64,000 nt of DNA from Liquidambar formosana (GCA_039720395.1 CM077822.1:18310589-18374588), one strand, 5' to 3'; positions 22,291 through 35,084 are shown, counted from the first letter of the stretch. Numbers and translations: made by a program. The notes: generated by a model from the letters alone, not told the origin.

Positions 22291-22590
22291 GGTCTTTATT
22301 GACACCTAAAAACTTATTTTTCATCTTCACTTATTTTACATTTTAAGATTTTATAAAAAATATATAAGGTTTTCATAAAAACTGATCGAATTGTCTACTA
22401 AAAAATATTATTTTGCACAAATTTTTTGAAGAAGTTTTTCCAAAACCTATCATTTAAATGAATTTTTTAGTCATTTATAAAAGATAAAAAAAAAAATTAC
22501 TTAAATGATAAATTTTGAAAAAAATTTCTTCAAAAAAATAGTTCAAAATGATGTTTTCTAATAAAATACGCAATCAGTTTCTATGAAAAC
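22288..22590. mobile_element. Split Mutator-type MITE, left part
   Basis: This forms a large hairpin with itself (arms about 22375-22460 and 22495-22585) and with 37877-37958. The outer arm TTGACACCTAAAAACTTATT matches the reverse of TGGCACCTAAAGACTTGC at the far side of the Tat element. Near-identical 9-bp targets TTTTATATT (22279-22287) and TTTTATATA (37959-37967) flank the joined element of 385 bp. The Tat retrotransposon inserted into it later. Confidence 0.75.
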
Positions 22591-23416
22591 TGTAGAACGA
22601 GAAAATTTGCAACCACTCACAAGTGGGCACGTGTCTTAAAGTCAACTAAATTATAGCAAATTAAGTTTGGCCATCTGTCTTCTTATAAGTTGAGTAGGAT
22701 ATATTTATGGCAAATAAATGTGTGCCATGTGTCTTTTATTACACAGAGTTGGCGAATTACAAGTTGCCATGTGTTTTAAAATTGCTACATAGGTGACCAA
22801 ATCAAATGTTGCCACTTGTCAAGTGAGACCAAATAAAAGGAAGACAAGTAATTCTTCCAATCAAATGTTGCCACGTGTTCTGGTTAGGATGGCTATCAAA
22901 TAACTAATATTTATCATTTTATAAAAGATAAATAAGGGATAATTATTAAGAAGTCAATTCTTATCAGAATACTCTTCACCCTACCACTATAAATAGAGGT
23001 AACCCCCAAGGGTCAGAGGGAGGGACATTCAAGCAACAAAGCCCTGTCAGACCAAAGCCTCAAAAGCTCTGTCACGACCAACATTCAAGTATTGAAGCTC
23101 TGTCGAATTAAAGCCTTAAAAGCTCCATAGAACTTCTACACCAAAGATAAGCTCGTAGTCTCTAATACGCTCAAAGCCAAGAGACTCACACAAAAGATCC
23201 ATTCCGCCTATATCGGAGGAGATTTCGCCTGCTGAATCGAGAACAAGCTACTCAAGCCCTCGAGTCAAAGTTTTAAGGAGAGAAGAATCAAAGGATTATT
23301 TTACTTTGTAAACAAAGTCTACACAGAGATTGTATTCCGCTACTACAAATTAATAAAATTATCCTTTGTCCACTTTTTTTGTTTATTTATTTTTAGACAC
23401 GAAATTTGTGCGTACA
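22591..23416 (+). repeat. Left LTR of Tat element
   Basis: Begins TGTAGAACGAG and ends GTGCGTACA (TG...CA form). It contains a TATA box TATAAATA at 22988-22995 and several TTGCCA(C/T)GTGT-type motifs. Almost the same sequence is found at 37045-37871. Confidence 0.95.
22988..22995 (+). promoter_or_regulatory. LTR TATA box
   Basis: TATAAATA followed by GAGGTAACC, about 400 bp into the LTR; the right LTR has the same at 37443-37450. It probably starts the genomic RNA. Confidence 0.6.
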
Positions 23417-23417
23417 A

Positions 23418-23440
23418 ATTTCTGGCATGCCCAGTGAGAC
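23418..23440 (+). other. Probable primer-binding site
   Basis: Directly after the LTR, TTCTGGCATGCCCAGTGAGA has the form of a tRNA 3'-end complement (TGGC...CCAGTG) found at this place in Tat elements. The priming tRNA was not identified. Confidence 0.5.
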
Positions 23441-23487
23441 AATCTCTGCCTCTCATCTCTTCTTTTCGTCAATTCTCTAAAAATTCA

Positions 23488-24926
23488 ATGGCTCCTAAGA
23501 AAGCTACCACTCAAGATCCCAAATCTCATGGATCAATCAACCAAGCCGTAGATCAGGAATCAAGCTGTGACACCCTGAATTTGGGCCCTATGACTCGAAG
23601 CAAGAAAAAGGCAATTGCTGACTTATACGCTCAAACTGCTACGTGTAACCAACATTAGGGTCTGGTTCTACCACCCCTAGAAGCCCAGTTATCACCATAG
23701 ACTTTTTGCGGGGAAATAAGGACGCCGCTGGGGAGGATGATTCAAATACCAATTCTGTACCTGTTACTCCTCATGGAACGCCGCAATCCAAGCTAATATC
23801 ACCTACAGACTCTGTCAGACTTGGAAGTTTCAATGCTATGCCTGCGATGGTGACTAACACACTATCTTTGGAAGAACAGATTGCAAGTATGGCTAAGGCT
23901 ATTGAAGTTCTCACAGCTGCTATGCAAGAAAGAGACATGCAAATGGCTATACTAGTAGAAAAGATTGGGAATTTGGAACAGCCTAGAATGGGTGCACTGC
24001 AAATGAATCCCGAGTTAGGTCAATGTAGCAATACTGCTACTAATGCGACAACGGGTCAACCGCAAGTGAATCCTAAGTTAGGTGGGTTTAATAATATGGC
24101 CACTAATGCAACAACGGACACACCACCAAGAAACACTAACATGGGTGACTCTGGTAATGCTACTACTAATTCGCCAACAGGTATGCCACATACGAATCCA
24201 CAAAACATGATTGGAACTATTCCAAGGACTGGAGTTTCATTTAGGAGTTTGCATATTCCCTTGGATGGATCAATCTTAACGAACCAATTGAGAGAGTTCA
24301 TTATCGATACCATTAAGGATAAGGTCGAAGGCAACGCTCGATCCTCACATGCATATGCTAAGCTATACACTCAAAGGATAAACCTTTTGAGGATGCCTAC
24401 TGGCCATCAACCTCCAAAGTTCCAACAATTTGATGGCAAAAGTAACTCGAAGCAACATGTGGCTCACTTTGTGGAAACTTGTAATAACGCTGGCACTAAC
24501 GAAGATCTACTGGTTAAGCAGTTTATCCGATCCTTAAAAGGCTTCGTTTTTTATTGGTATACTGATTTGTCACCAGGCTCAATTGATAGTTGGGATCAAC
24601 TTGAACAAGAATTCATTGATCGCTTCTTCAGCACTCGTCGTACGGTTAGTATGATTGAACTAACCAGCACTTACCAATGGAAGGAGGAGTATGTCATTGA
24701 TTATATCAATAGATGGAGGAATTTAAGTTTAAATTGCAAAAAAAGACTATCTGAAGCTTCTGCCATTAAGATGTGCACTCAAGGGATGCATTGGGGTCTA
24801 CGTTACATCTTACAAGGAATTAGGCCTAAGACCTTTGAAGATTTCGCAACGCGTGCTCACGATATGGAGCTTAGCATAGCAGCTAGCAGAAGCCAAGGTC
24901 CACCAATCCAAAACCCTCTAGTCTAA
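23488..24926 (+). pseudogene. gag: Tat gag, frameshifted
   Basis: The reading starts MAPKKATTQD at 23488. It stops at 23658, and the gag frame resumes near 23675 (TPRSPVITIDFLRGNKD). From about 24400 the capsid-like Retrotrans_gag region is clear: PPKFQQFDGKSNSKQHVAHF, LKGFVFYWYTDLSPGSIDSW, EQEFIDRFFSTRRTVSMIEL and SLNCKKRLSEASAIKMC. Gag forms the particle that packages the RNA. One shift in the N-terminal spacer disables it as it stands. Confidence 0.85.
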
Positions 24927-25004
24927 GATTTTTACAAAGGAAAAGAAAAGCAAGATAATCGTAAAGGGGGCAAGTATCCCATCAAAAATGACAACAAAGA
25001 ATCT

Positions 25005-25741
25005 ATGGTTTTGAGCTCAGCACCACTGAAGTTTTTACTCGAGTCAAAGAAGAAGATAGATGAAAGACCTGATACCTTTCAAGATAAAGGAAAGAAGAAG
25101 GCCACTTTGAAAGAAATGCAAGAAAAGGAATACCTTTTTCCTGATTCTAATGTTGCAGAAATGTTAGAAGATCTCCTCAAAAGTAACCTTATTAAACTCC
25201 TGAGATGAAACGTCCTGAGGAGGCTGGTAAGGTTGAAAACCCAACATACTACAAGTACCATAGATTGGTTAGCCATCCTATAGAAAAATGTTTTGTCCTA
25301 AAGGAGAAGATTTTAGAATTGGTTCACAAGGGAAAGATTGATCTTGGAGTGGAAATAGTAGCTTCAAATTTGGCTGTGGTGACCTTTGGATCTCCTACCT
25401 CTTCCAAAGAAATGGTGTACAAAACGCCTATTTCTATGCCATCGCACACAACTTTTACAATGAAGTTTGGCTCGTTTGATCCTATTCGAGTTGAGTGTAC
25501 GTCTTTACATTCTCCAAAAGCATCTCATTTGGACAAAGGCACTTCAGATATGACAAAAGTGATTATGCAGTTAAATTCTAATGGGGGTAATGCTTGTTCA
25601 GAACCCGAATTGTCAAATTCTGAAGATGAAGGGTGGACTCTCATTACTCACCGTAAGGCCCATAAATCCAATTCATCAAAGTCATCTTACGTACAACCGA
25701 TAAGGACTAAAAGAAGGTCTCAACTTGCAAAAAGGTCATAG
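25005..25741 (+). pseudogene. Tat gag C-terminal part, degenerate nucleic-acid binding
   Basis: Two overlapping frames (to 25208, and 25205-25741) carry a region like KYHRLVSHPIEKCFVLKEKI. In related elements a cysteine precedes KYHR, but a tyrosine is found here, so the zinc-knuckle-like motif lacks a ligand. The end (SEDEGWTLITHRKAHKSNSS) is a basic linker. Confidence 0.65.
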
Positions 25742-25753
25742 GCAAAGAAGACT

Positions 25754-26623
25754 TTGAAAAATAAGATAATAGCGTCCATCATAACTGAGAAAGAGCTTGC
25801 ACGCATTTCGATCACTTTGTGGGACTTTATGCCAAAATGGTTCCAAGATACTGTTTACCCTTCGTTAAGTATATTGCCTTATTATGGAGTACACGATGAA
25901 GAAGAGCAATCAGAAAGAAAAGAAGATGGACTCATTTTAGAAAAGTCAAAAGGTGAAAAAGATTCTCACATCAGGCTTAATGTTGTCGCTTCAAGCATGT
26001 CAACCATCACATTTTCTGATGAAGATTTACTTTTGGGTTCTAATCCTCATAATCGTCCTCTTTTCGTTACTGGCTATGTTTGTGAACGAAAAGTCAATAG
26101 AATGTTGTTGGATGGTGGATCTGCTGTAAACATTTTGCTAATACGTGTCATAAAAGAGTTGGGCATTTCCATGGATGAACTCTCACATAGTCGTTTGATG
26201 ATTCAAGGTTTTAATCAAGGTGGTCAAAGGGCTATTGGCATGATAAGACTTGACTTGCTGATCGAAGATATGGCTTCTAATGCACTATTTCATGTTATTG
26301 AGCCTAAGACTTCATATAATATGTTATTGGGTCGGCCATGGCTTCATAATTATGGAGTTGTTCCTTCTACTCTTCATCAATGTTTCAAATACTATCAAAA
26401 TGGGATTCAAAGGAAGATGACAACTGACGACAAACCATTCACAGAGGCCGAGACTTATTTTGCTGATGCCAAGTTCTACTTGCAATCTAATGCGATAAAA
26501 GATGTCCAACCTAATGTTGCACCATCAACTGGAGATGTTAATACTCAAGAGCAAAAAGCCACTCGAAAGGTAGAAGTAACAAGTCATACCAAAGGACATG
26601 GAGAAACAAGCAAGGCTAAGTAA
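25754..26623 (+). pseudogene. Tat aspartic protease region
   Basis: An open stretch of 289 residues. MLLDGGSAVNIL (about residues 115-126) stands at the retropepsin active site, with D-G-G-S in place of the usual D-T/S-G-S, as in related plant Tat elements. It is followed by LMIQGFNQGGQRAIGMIRLD and NMLLGRPWLH, which are usual after this protease. It would release gag and pol products. Confidence 0.7.
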
Positions 26624-26692
26624 ACTGAAGTTACATGGGGGCAAAAACCAAAGGATTAGATTCATATTAATCCCACTAGAGCATCCCCTGTA

Positions 26693-27463
26693 TTGCGTTA
26701 TGTGCCAAGATCTAAAAGAAAAGAGGGGCAGTCTCCTTTTATTAGGTATGATCCTACCACGCTGGAAGCCTTAGAAGATTTAACTCTCCCAATTAGAAAG
26801 CTTGCCGTGACAAAGGTAATGCAACCTCCCATCCAAGGTTTCATTAGACCATCGCAAGGAACTGAAGTGGAACATGGTGATTTGCCAGAAAGGATGACTA
26901 ATGGTTTTGATCCTAATGCTTACAAGCTCATGGTTAAAGCTGGAGGTAGTTGTCAAGACTTAATTCCTGTTGGAAACTATCTCAATGAGGCGACCAAAGG
27001 AAAGGAACATGGTTTGACTAATACCTAAAAGATGTTAAGAGAAAAGGGTTATGCCATAGAGAATCCAAAGACTGGCCTTGGGTTTGTTCCTCCTGCTCCT
27101 ATTTGTATACCGATAAAAAAAGCTAGCTTGTAATATATCGCAATTGATTCTGAAGAAGTGGGCGCAAATGTTCAAACAACACCAACAAGACTTTCAGTAT
27201 TTGATTGTCTTGGTGAGACCTTTTCACGAGTGTCGGTCTTTGATAGGATTGGGCTTCAAGAAAACGCCACTTTGGGTGAACGCAGACCAGCACATACTAG
27301 ATTAGGTGATCAGATTCCATCTCGACACTTATACAATAAGAAGACTAAGCGTCGTAGACAAAGAAAGTTATCTTTTGCCATCCAAGATTCCAAAGAATCT
27401 TGCAGTGTGATCCCATCTCGGATGAAAAGACACATTTCATTGAATATCACTACTGGTGAATAA
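26693..27463 (+). pseudogene. Tat spacer between protease and RT, broken
   Basis: Two frames (26693-27028 and 27158-27463) with RYVPRSKRKEGQSPFIRYDP and ARLSVFDCLGETFSRVSVFD-like text (actual: TRLSVFDCLGETFSRVSVFD). This is the variable pol linker of Tat elements, with a stop and shift between the parts. No catalytic motif. Confidence 0.6.
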
Positions 27464-27484
27464 TTAAAGATTAAGAGTCACACG

Positions 27485-29143
27485 GTGGTATTTACAAATC
27501 AAAAGGATTCTGGTCAAAACATGCATGAAGATGTGTGTGTGGATAACCTTGTAGCTACCGCATTACATATATTAATCAAAGAAATTCTCGAAGAGGAACC
27601 TCCGATGGAAGAAGATACGGCACATGCTCCAGTAGCATTTGAAGAAGGAGTCCAATCTACTGTGGATGAATTAAAAGAAGTTGATCTTAGTACTCCCGAT
27701 GATCTTTGTCCTACTTTCTTAAGTGCTAATTTGAGTACTGAAGAAGAAAAAGCTTACATAGATCTCTTACGTAAGTATAGAGATATTTTTGCTTGGACTT
27801 ACAAAGAGATGCCGGGTTTAGACCCAAAAGTTGTTGTACACCACCTAGCAGTGAATCATGGAGTGCATCCCATCAAACAAGCTCAACGTCGATCTCGACT
27901 AGAGCTTTTCCCACAAATAGAAGCAGAAGTCAATAAACTCATGGATGCAAACTTCATTCGTGAAGTAAAGTATCCTACTTGGATATCAAATATCGTCCCA
28001 GTAAGAAAGAAGAATGGGAAGATTCGCATCTGTGTCAATTTTCGAGATCTCAACAATGCATGTCCAAAGGACGATTTCCTATTGCCTCTGACTGAAATCA
28101 TGGTTGATGCTACTATCGGTCATGAGGTTTTATCCTTTATGGATGGTTCGTCTGGATATAATCAAATTCGAATGGCACCAAAAGATGAGGAACTTACAGC
28201 TTTTCGCACTCCAAAAGGGATTTACTACTACAAAGTTATGCCTTTTGAGCTAAAGAATGCTGGAACCACCTATCAAAGGGCCATGCAAAAGATCTTCGAC
28301 GATATGCTTTATAAGAATGTGGAATGCTATGTCGATGATTTGGTAGTTAAGTCCAAGAAAAGAGGAGACCACCTCCAAGACTTAAGAATGATTTTTGAGC
28401 GGCTGCGGCGATATCAACTCAAAATGAATCCTTTAAAGTGTGCCTTTGGGGTGACATCAGGAAAATTCCTTAGGTTCATTGTTCGACATCGTGGTATCGA
28501 AATTGACCAATCCAAAATTAATGCCATCATAAAAATGCCAGAACCAAAAAACCTACATGAGCTAAAGAGTCTTCAAGGACGATTAGTTTATATCCGCCAA
28601 TTCATCTCTAATTTGGCTGGTCACTGTCAACCTTTCAATCGACTGATGAAGAAAGATGTGCCATTTGAGTGGGATGAAGCATGTACTAATGCCACCAGAA
28701 GCATTAAGTCATATTTGCTTAACCCACCTGTCTTAAGAGCACCAATTCCTGGTAAACCTCTCATACTTTATATTTCATCACAATTATGCTCTTTGGGGGT
28801 TCTCCTAGCTCAGGAAAATGAAGAAGGAAAAGAGAATGCTCTTTACTTTATCAGCAGAACGTTAACGGGCTCCGAGTTGAATTATTCTCCAATTGAGAAG
28901 ATGTGTATGGCCTTGATATTCGTAATCCAAAAGCTAAGACACTATTTGCAAGCTCATTCTATTCGACTCATTTCTCGTGTAGATCCATTAAAATACATTA
29001 TGTTTAAGCCTGTTCTTTTTGGGAGACTAGCTAGATGGGCACTATTGCTGCAAGAGTTTGAAATTACTTATATTCCTCAAAGGGCTGTAAAAGGGCAAGT
29101 CTTAGCCAACTTTTTAGCTGATCATCCTATACCAGATAGTTAG
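27485..29143 (+). pseudogene. Tat reverse transcriptase and RNase H
   Basis: 552 residues open. RT palm motifs are SFMDGSSGYNQI (about 216-227), FRTPKGIYYYKVMPFELKNA and the catalytic YVDD in ECYVDDLVVKS. A connection and RNase H-like part follows: LQGRLVYIRQFISNL, LYISSQLCSLGVLLAQ (an RNase H start in which the usual D is S), LNYSPIEKMCMALIF and DPLKYIMFKPVL. It ends GQVLANFLADHP. It copies RNA into DNA in the particle. This is the best preserved part of the element, but the first RNase H has lost its first acidic residue. Confidence 0.9.
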
Positions 29144-29206
29144 GAGAAATCTGAAAGCCTTCCTATCGAGGAAGCACTACTTATTAAAGTTCGCCCACCT
29201 TGGAAA

Positions 29207-29569
29207 ATGTTCTTCGATGGGGCTGCACATCATGATAGTGCCAGTGTTGGAGTCCTGTTTCTTACTCCCGAAGGAGATATATTGCCATATGCATTCTTCC
29301 TCACTCAATGTTGCTCAAACAATGTGGCTAAATACCAAGCTCTTCTTCTTGGGCTTGAAATGGCGGTAGATATGAAGGTTTTGCAGCTTGAAGTTTTTGG
29401 GGATTCTAAGCTAGTTATAAATCAACTCCTTAGTGAGTACGATGTTAGGAAACCCGAGTTGATACTATATTTTGATAATGGCACTCGTCTTATGGGTGGT
29501 TTGATCGTATCACCTTACACCATGTGCCAAGAAAAGAGAATAGATAAGCAGATGCTTTGGCTAATCTAG
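29207..29569 (+). pseudogene. Tat second (archaeal-type) RNase H
   Basis: MFFDGAAHHDSASVGVLFL, then NNVAKYQALLLGLEMAVDM and LEVFGDSKLVINQLLSEYDV show the D, E and D residues of an RNase HI fold. This extra domain between the first RNase H and integrase is diagnostic for Tat elements. A shift near 29493 and a TAA in the following R-K-E-N-R motif break the frame. Confidence 0.85.
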
Positions 29570-30956
29570 CATCAACCCTCGTTTTATCTGATCCCCAAGT
29601 TAAAGTGCCCATTTGCCAAAATTGGGTAATACCACCAATTTTTTATGATGAAATTGAAGAAGGTGAAGTAAATCTAATCTCTGTCTGTGAAGTCGAGAAG
29701 GAAGATTAGTGACAATCCCTTATTAACTACTTAGAACATGGGAGATTACCTGATGATCATCGACATAAGGTTGAAATACGACGAAGAGCACCACGGTTTA
29801 TATACTTTAAGAATACACTCTATTGTCGTTCGTTTGATGGTGTTTTCCTTCGCTGTTTAGGAGAAGAGGAGGCTAATCAAGCATTACAAGAAGCTCATTC
29901 TGGAATATGTGGTGCTCATCAGTCTGGCCCTAAACTTCATTTTCAAATAAAAAGGATAGGATACTATTAGCCTACAATGGTAAAAGATTGTATGGATTAT
30001 GCTAAAAGGTGCCAAGCCTGTCAATTCCACGCAAACTTTATACATTAACCGCCTGAGCCATTGCACCCAACTGTTGCTTCTTGGCCTTTTGAAGCGTGGG
30101 GACTTGATGTGGTTGGAGCACTTACTAATAAGTCTTCTACTGGTCATGAGTATATACTTGCAGCAACAGACTACTTTTCAAAGTGGGCGAAAGCTATACC
30201 TCTTAAGGATGTGAAGAAAGAAATTATGGTTGATTTCATTAAAGCAAATATCATTTATCGTTATAGTGTGCCCCGATACATTATAACCGATAATGGAAAG
30301 CTATTTTGTAATGCTCTTGTGAGTCAACTTTGTGAAAAGTTTAGTTTCAAGCAGTATAAATCTTCAATGTATAACGCACCAGCTAATGGCCTTGCCGAAG
30401 CTTTTAATAAAACTCTTTGCAATCTTCTCAAGAAGGTTGTAAGTATATCAAAGAAGGATTGGCATGAAAGAATTGGAGAAGCTCTTTGGGCATATTGAAC
30501 AACATATCGAACACCTACTCAAGCTACTCCATATTCTTTGGTTTATGGTGTTGAAGCTATCCTTTCACTAGAGCAACAAATCCCTTCATTAAGGATTTCC
30601 ATTCAAGAAGGGCTTACAAATGAAGACAATGCTCGTCTACGATTGGAAGAATTAGAAGCCCTGTATAAGAAGAGGCTTGAAGCACAACAAAGGTTAGAGT
30701 GTTATCAGGCTCGTCTCTCTAGAGCATTTAACAAGAAAATTCGACCTTGATCATTTCAAGTGGGAGACTTGGTGCTCGCCGTTCAACGATCAATCATCAT
30801 TACTCATCGAATGGGCAATAAGTTTCTCTCGAAATGGGATGGACCATATGTGATTCAAGAAGCTTACACAAATGGTGCTTACAAGTTAGTTGATGGAGAT
30901 GGGTTGAGAATTGGCCCTATTAATGGCAAGTTTTTGAAACGCTACTATGCTTAAAG
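29570..30956 (+). pseudogene. Tat integrase, several stops
   Basis: The zinc-binding part has HSGICGAHQ and CMDYAKRCQACQFH (H-H-C-C). The core shows D in AWGLDVVGAL, D in YIITDNGKLF and E in NGLAEAFNKTLCNLL, giving the D,D(35)E triad. The C-terminus reads GDLVLAVQRSI and KWDGPYVIQEAYTNGAYKL and ends FLKRYYA at 30954. In-frame stops lie near 29707, 29968, 30046, 30496 and 30748. It inserted the DNA copy into the host. Confidence 0.88.
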
Positions 30957-31541
30957 GCTGGATAGCACTCCTCTTCGCATGAGCCTAAACTCCATGTTGC
31001 TCATGGCCCGCATGAGCATAAACTGTGTATAGCACCCAAAAAAAAAAAAGAAAAGAAAAAAGGCTCGTTGAATTGAGAACCCGAAAGGGCAATTTAAGCA
31101 AAAGTTAGAGCACGAAAAAAAAAAAAGAAAAAAGAAGTGAACTACGTTATGACTTAATCCTTTCCTTATAGAATGGTACGTAGGCAACTTGGGAATCACC
31201 TAAGTTCAGTCAACCAACCAAAAAAAATCATCATGCTTCTGGCTTGCATGAGCTTAAACTATGAATGGCATTCCTTTATAAATTCATGGAATGGTACGTA
31301 AGCAATTTGAAAGATATTTCAAATTCAGTCAACATCACCCAAAAAAAAAAAAAAAAAAAAGAAAAAAAAAAGAAAGAAGAAGTATCATAGTTATAAAATA
31401 AAAAAAATAAAAAAATAAAAAAAATGGTGTTTCATTACTTAAAGATGCTACGACTACAAAAAAATAAATAAATAAATAAAATAAATCATTTATTAGAGTA
31501 ACAATGGTAAAGCCTATTCTCTCTAAAAAAAAAAAAAATAA
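30957..31541 (+). other. Tat 3' region, A-rich non-coding
   Basis: Poly(A)-interrupted sequence with a repeated motif (GGTACGTAGGCAACTTGGGA near 31170 and GGTACGTAAGCAATTTGAAA near 31290). It separates the integrase end from the convergent antisense ORF. Confidence 0.5.
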
Positions 31542-34500
31542 TCAAGGCGCCCACTTCATGGTCTTGAATTCTGAGCGTGTTTCTTCTAAGAGGTCTCGCA
31601 TTTTCTTGAAAGCCATAAGTTCTTGGTCATTAATCACTGCAGACGTTTGGATTTCTTTGAGCTCTACTTCTAAGCTAAGGACAATCTTGTTTTGCTCATG
31701 TTGCTTTAGTTTTCTTTTAGCTATAGATGCCTTAAGCTTTTGGTCTTCTTTTGCCAGTCGAGCTAACTCCTCTTTCAACTCTGCTTGCTTAGCTTGTATG
31801 ATCTGCTGGCTCTCATGCATAGACTCCATGCGTTTATCATTAGGTCCCTTGTCATCTAAAGCGGTAGCTAATCGAGCCTTCACTTCATCTAAACGCTGGG
31901 TCTGCACGTCCATAGACATATGCCCCTTCAAAGAAGACTTGGTATCAAAGTACCTCCTGACATCACGAACATATTGTTGGATGCTCTCTCGCAATGAGGA
32001 TGAATCAATTACTCCATTGGAGTCTATCTCATCACAGATTTTGTAGGTTGTTGGTTCAAAGGAAGAAACTTCCTTAAGAGGAAGACGTGAAAGTTTATAA
32101 ATGATGCGCTCTCCAAACATCAAGGAACTAAAGCGACGAGCCTTGTTAATTTCAATGTTCAACTAAAAAGCTGAAACTTCAGCACCTAAAGCCGACCCTT
32201 TATGTTGGGTGAGTAAGGTTGGAGTCTCCTGTTTACTTTGAGAGGTAACATCTTCATAGTCAGAAATGCTGACAGTAATCCCAGTTGTTTTGTTAAGCAT
32301 CTTGCTTCCTAGAATGCCATTTGCTTCTTCGGCAACTCGATCATAAAACCTTATCCCTACAACTAAAAGCTCACTACAAGTAGGCAAATAATACGTATTT
32401 AAATCATCTTGCTGTTCACCTATTTTGTTATTGCTGGGAGCCTGTAATGAAATCAGTTGGATGAGCTCAAATAATTCTAATGATTAAATAACTCCTATAA
32501 GGTTATTTTTCATTATAAAAAAAAAAAAAAAAGGTTACTTACTTGAAGCTTTTGAGAGTGGTTATCTTCATGAGATTTTGGTTCGCTCCTTGGCCTTGAG
32601 TGCTTCCAATATTCATCGCTACACCTATCTCGATCAGCATCCATCGGGTCTTCTGTCAGGATGGTATTGTTAAGAATGGCAGAATTCTCCCTTGGATGTT
32701 TACGATTGGTAGCTTCATTGTCATTGGAATGGTTCTTTGGAGTTTGCACATTAATAGGATCATCAATTACCACAGTTGACCGGACCCATCGAATGGGGTT
32801 TCTAGATAAGGTTTCATCTTGAGATTGGTGGACTGGAATACTCAAGTCTTCTTTTCCATTAATATTTGCATCATGGGTCTCATCACTGCCTTCACCCGCT
32901 AAAGGTATATCTCTTTTAGGCTCATAGGTTGCAACCTTAATCTTTATAGTCTTCTTCTCTATATGCTCTTTAGGAGTGTCAGCATCTTTAGCCATTACCA
33001 GGGGTGGGATCACAAGTGGAGGCTTTTTAGTGACCTTTCTCGAGTGACTTTTCTCTTTGTGAACCATAGTTTCAACAACTATGTCATCATCGCTTCCTTC
33101 AATTGGTGGGGAAGTAGTGGTCTTTGATTGCTTCTTCTTGTCTTTCTTTGGCTTAGAAGGATCCGGGCTCGTGCTTTTAGTTAAAGCTTCCATTCCATCT
33201 CTAAAAAAATTCCCATGCACTTTCGACCACCACTTATTATAATCCTGAGTAGTGTGTCTTCTAAAGCTGAAAGGGTGCAACGGGAATATAATCCTCGACT
33301 TAGTTTTCTTAAGGGTACAAGTTCTCCAAAGTTCAAGCGCCTGATCCAAAGAAGCAGAACGAATGTCTTCTTTGAGTGTGCCTGGGATATCTTGGCAAAA
33401 ACCAAATTGACGACTAAATCTATACGGGCTATATAGTTCAACAGTAAAAGTATTGCCACATCATAGGGTCAGATAAGCCGATTGAGCATTGATAGAATAG
33501 CTAATTGATGAGTTGGTTAAATTACCATCATCAACATAGAGCTCATTTTTGTTCTTGACAAGTGGCGTTGCATCCCAAACCATATTATCACGCAAATGTA
33601 TAAGAGTTCGAGCATCATGATCACTAAAGTATTTGGCGCCTCTTTCACCAGAAAATGAAACCATTGCAGGTCCTAGAAGCTCAGTTGGTATTGAAAAGTG
33701 GGTTTTGAAATAGTAAGCCAACCATCCATAGACATAGTGGATAGGGAAACAGGCATTTGACTGACCTGACTACGAAGAATGGGAAATTTCGTTCAGTCCT
33801 TTATAAATGCTTGCTAATACTAGAACAGCAAGGCTAAATCTTTGACCAGCTGCCATCATGCTAGTAATTTTAAAGGTCCCTGGTCGAATGAAATTAAATG
33901 GCTTATCAGGAAGGATGAAAACACATAACCAACACGAAAGAAAGGCAGCTAAGTAGGTTTCTTCTTTTAAATCATCTACGATCCTAATTTCCGTGAAGGC
34001 ACCTTCTTCATCTGTAGTCCATTCGCGAGGAATACCAATGTCACCACTTGGGTTGTCAGTCGACTTGGGACGCTCCGACTTCTTCGATTTCCTAGCAGGA
34101 GGTTTCTTGTATTTTGGTGGTCCTCTGTACCAAAATTTGATCCATTGGACTATAGAAACGAGAGGCTGCTCATCATTCTCATCATGTAGAAGGTGGAAGG
34201 CAAAGAGTAAATACTCACAACTTTTGGGGATGAATCTTCCATTTTGAATATCTACGCCAATTAGTTCTGTAGAATATGGGATAACTTCATCGTAAAAATT
34301 CCCGAGGATGGAAAGGCCGCCAAGCATATGCAAGTCCCATAGTGAGATGGAGAACTCCCCCGCAGAAGTATGAAGTGTATTCGTTCTAGGACACTATGTT
34401 TCACAAAATGCTCAAACAACATCCGCATTATGGTCATATGTATATAAAGATGCAAGTAATGCATTATATATCTGGATGTCTATGAGGACCTTGTGATTTC

Positions 34501-34882
34501 TAAAAAGTATATCTTTTAGCCATTCCCAATAATTTGGAGTATAGTTGAATTCTCCGTTAAGCTAAAGTTTAGGTCCCCAGCGTGCTTTTTTAGAAATAAT
34601 ACTGTGGCCCAAAGTTATAAAGTTCTCTGATTGACAAGAAGTTTTGTGAAGTGAAGATTTTAAGAACCATACTTTTGAAGAACGTCCAGGGTTTTGAGGA
34701 GCTTCTATTGACCAATATGCTAAACCTGATGAGATATTAAGTCTTGGCCATGGTCCTCTAAAACGACCAATCACTGGTGGAGCCACAAAGAGTGTAGTCT
34801 TCCTCTCTAAGCCTCCATCTTTAAGGCTGATGATCTCTAAAAATTGTCCTTTTGATGAGGAAATATCATTGAAAATCACCAT
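31542..34882 (-). pseudogene. Tat antisense ORF with plant mobile domain
   Basis: Minus-strand pieces run in order: 34882-34562 (MVIFNDISSSKGQFLEI..), 34464-34261, 34333-33770 (HMLGGLSILGNFYDEVIPYS; SFLSCWLCVFILP-like, actual AAFLSCWLCVFILPDKPFNF), 33721-33461, 33349-32513 (Lys-rich linker), 32387-32163 and 32162-31542 (coiled coil LDEVKARLATALDDK...). The order W-x-W-L-K-D, SLWDL-like and LGGLSILGNFYDE matches the plant mobile domain (aminotransferase-like, PMD). Antisense extra ORFs of this kind are known from Tat elements and may act in expression or chromatin, but their role is unproven. Stops and shifts split it here. Confidence 0.75.
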
Positions 34883-35084
34883 GATAAAAGTAAGAGATAG
34901 TGATCTTGAAAAGAAGAATGATGAAAGAAAGTATAAGAGGAATTAAAATAAATAAATAAATAAATAAAAATGCAAATTTAATCTCATTGTGAGGATAAAG
35001 ATGATAGGGATTGTGTAAGAATATGTTCTTTAGTCTATCCTATGGATTTTGGTCGATCGTGAATGATTTAAGTGTAGATCATTA

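Noticed and set aside
24056..24370. Antisense open frame in gag
   Set aside because: Shadow of the gag spacer, no domain; unlike the antisense PMD frame it is not supported by family knowledge.
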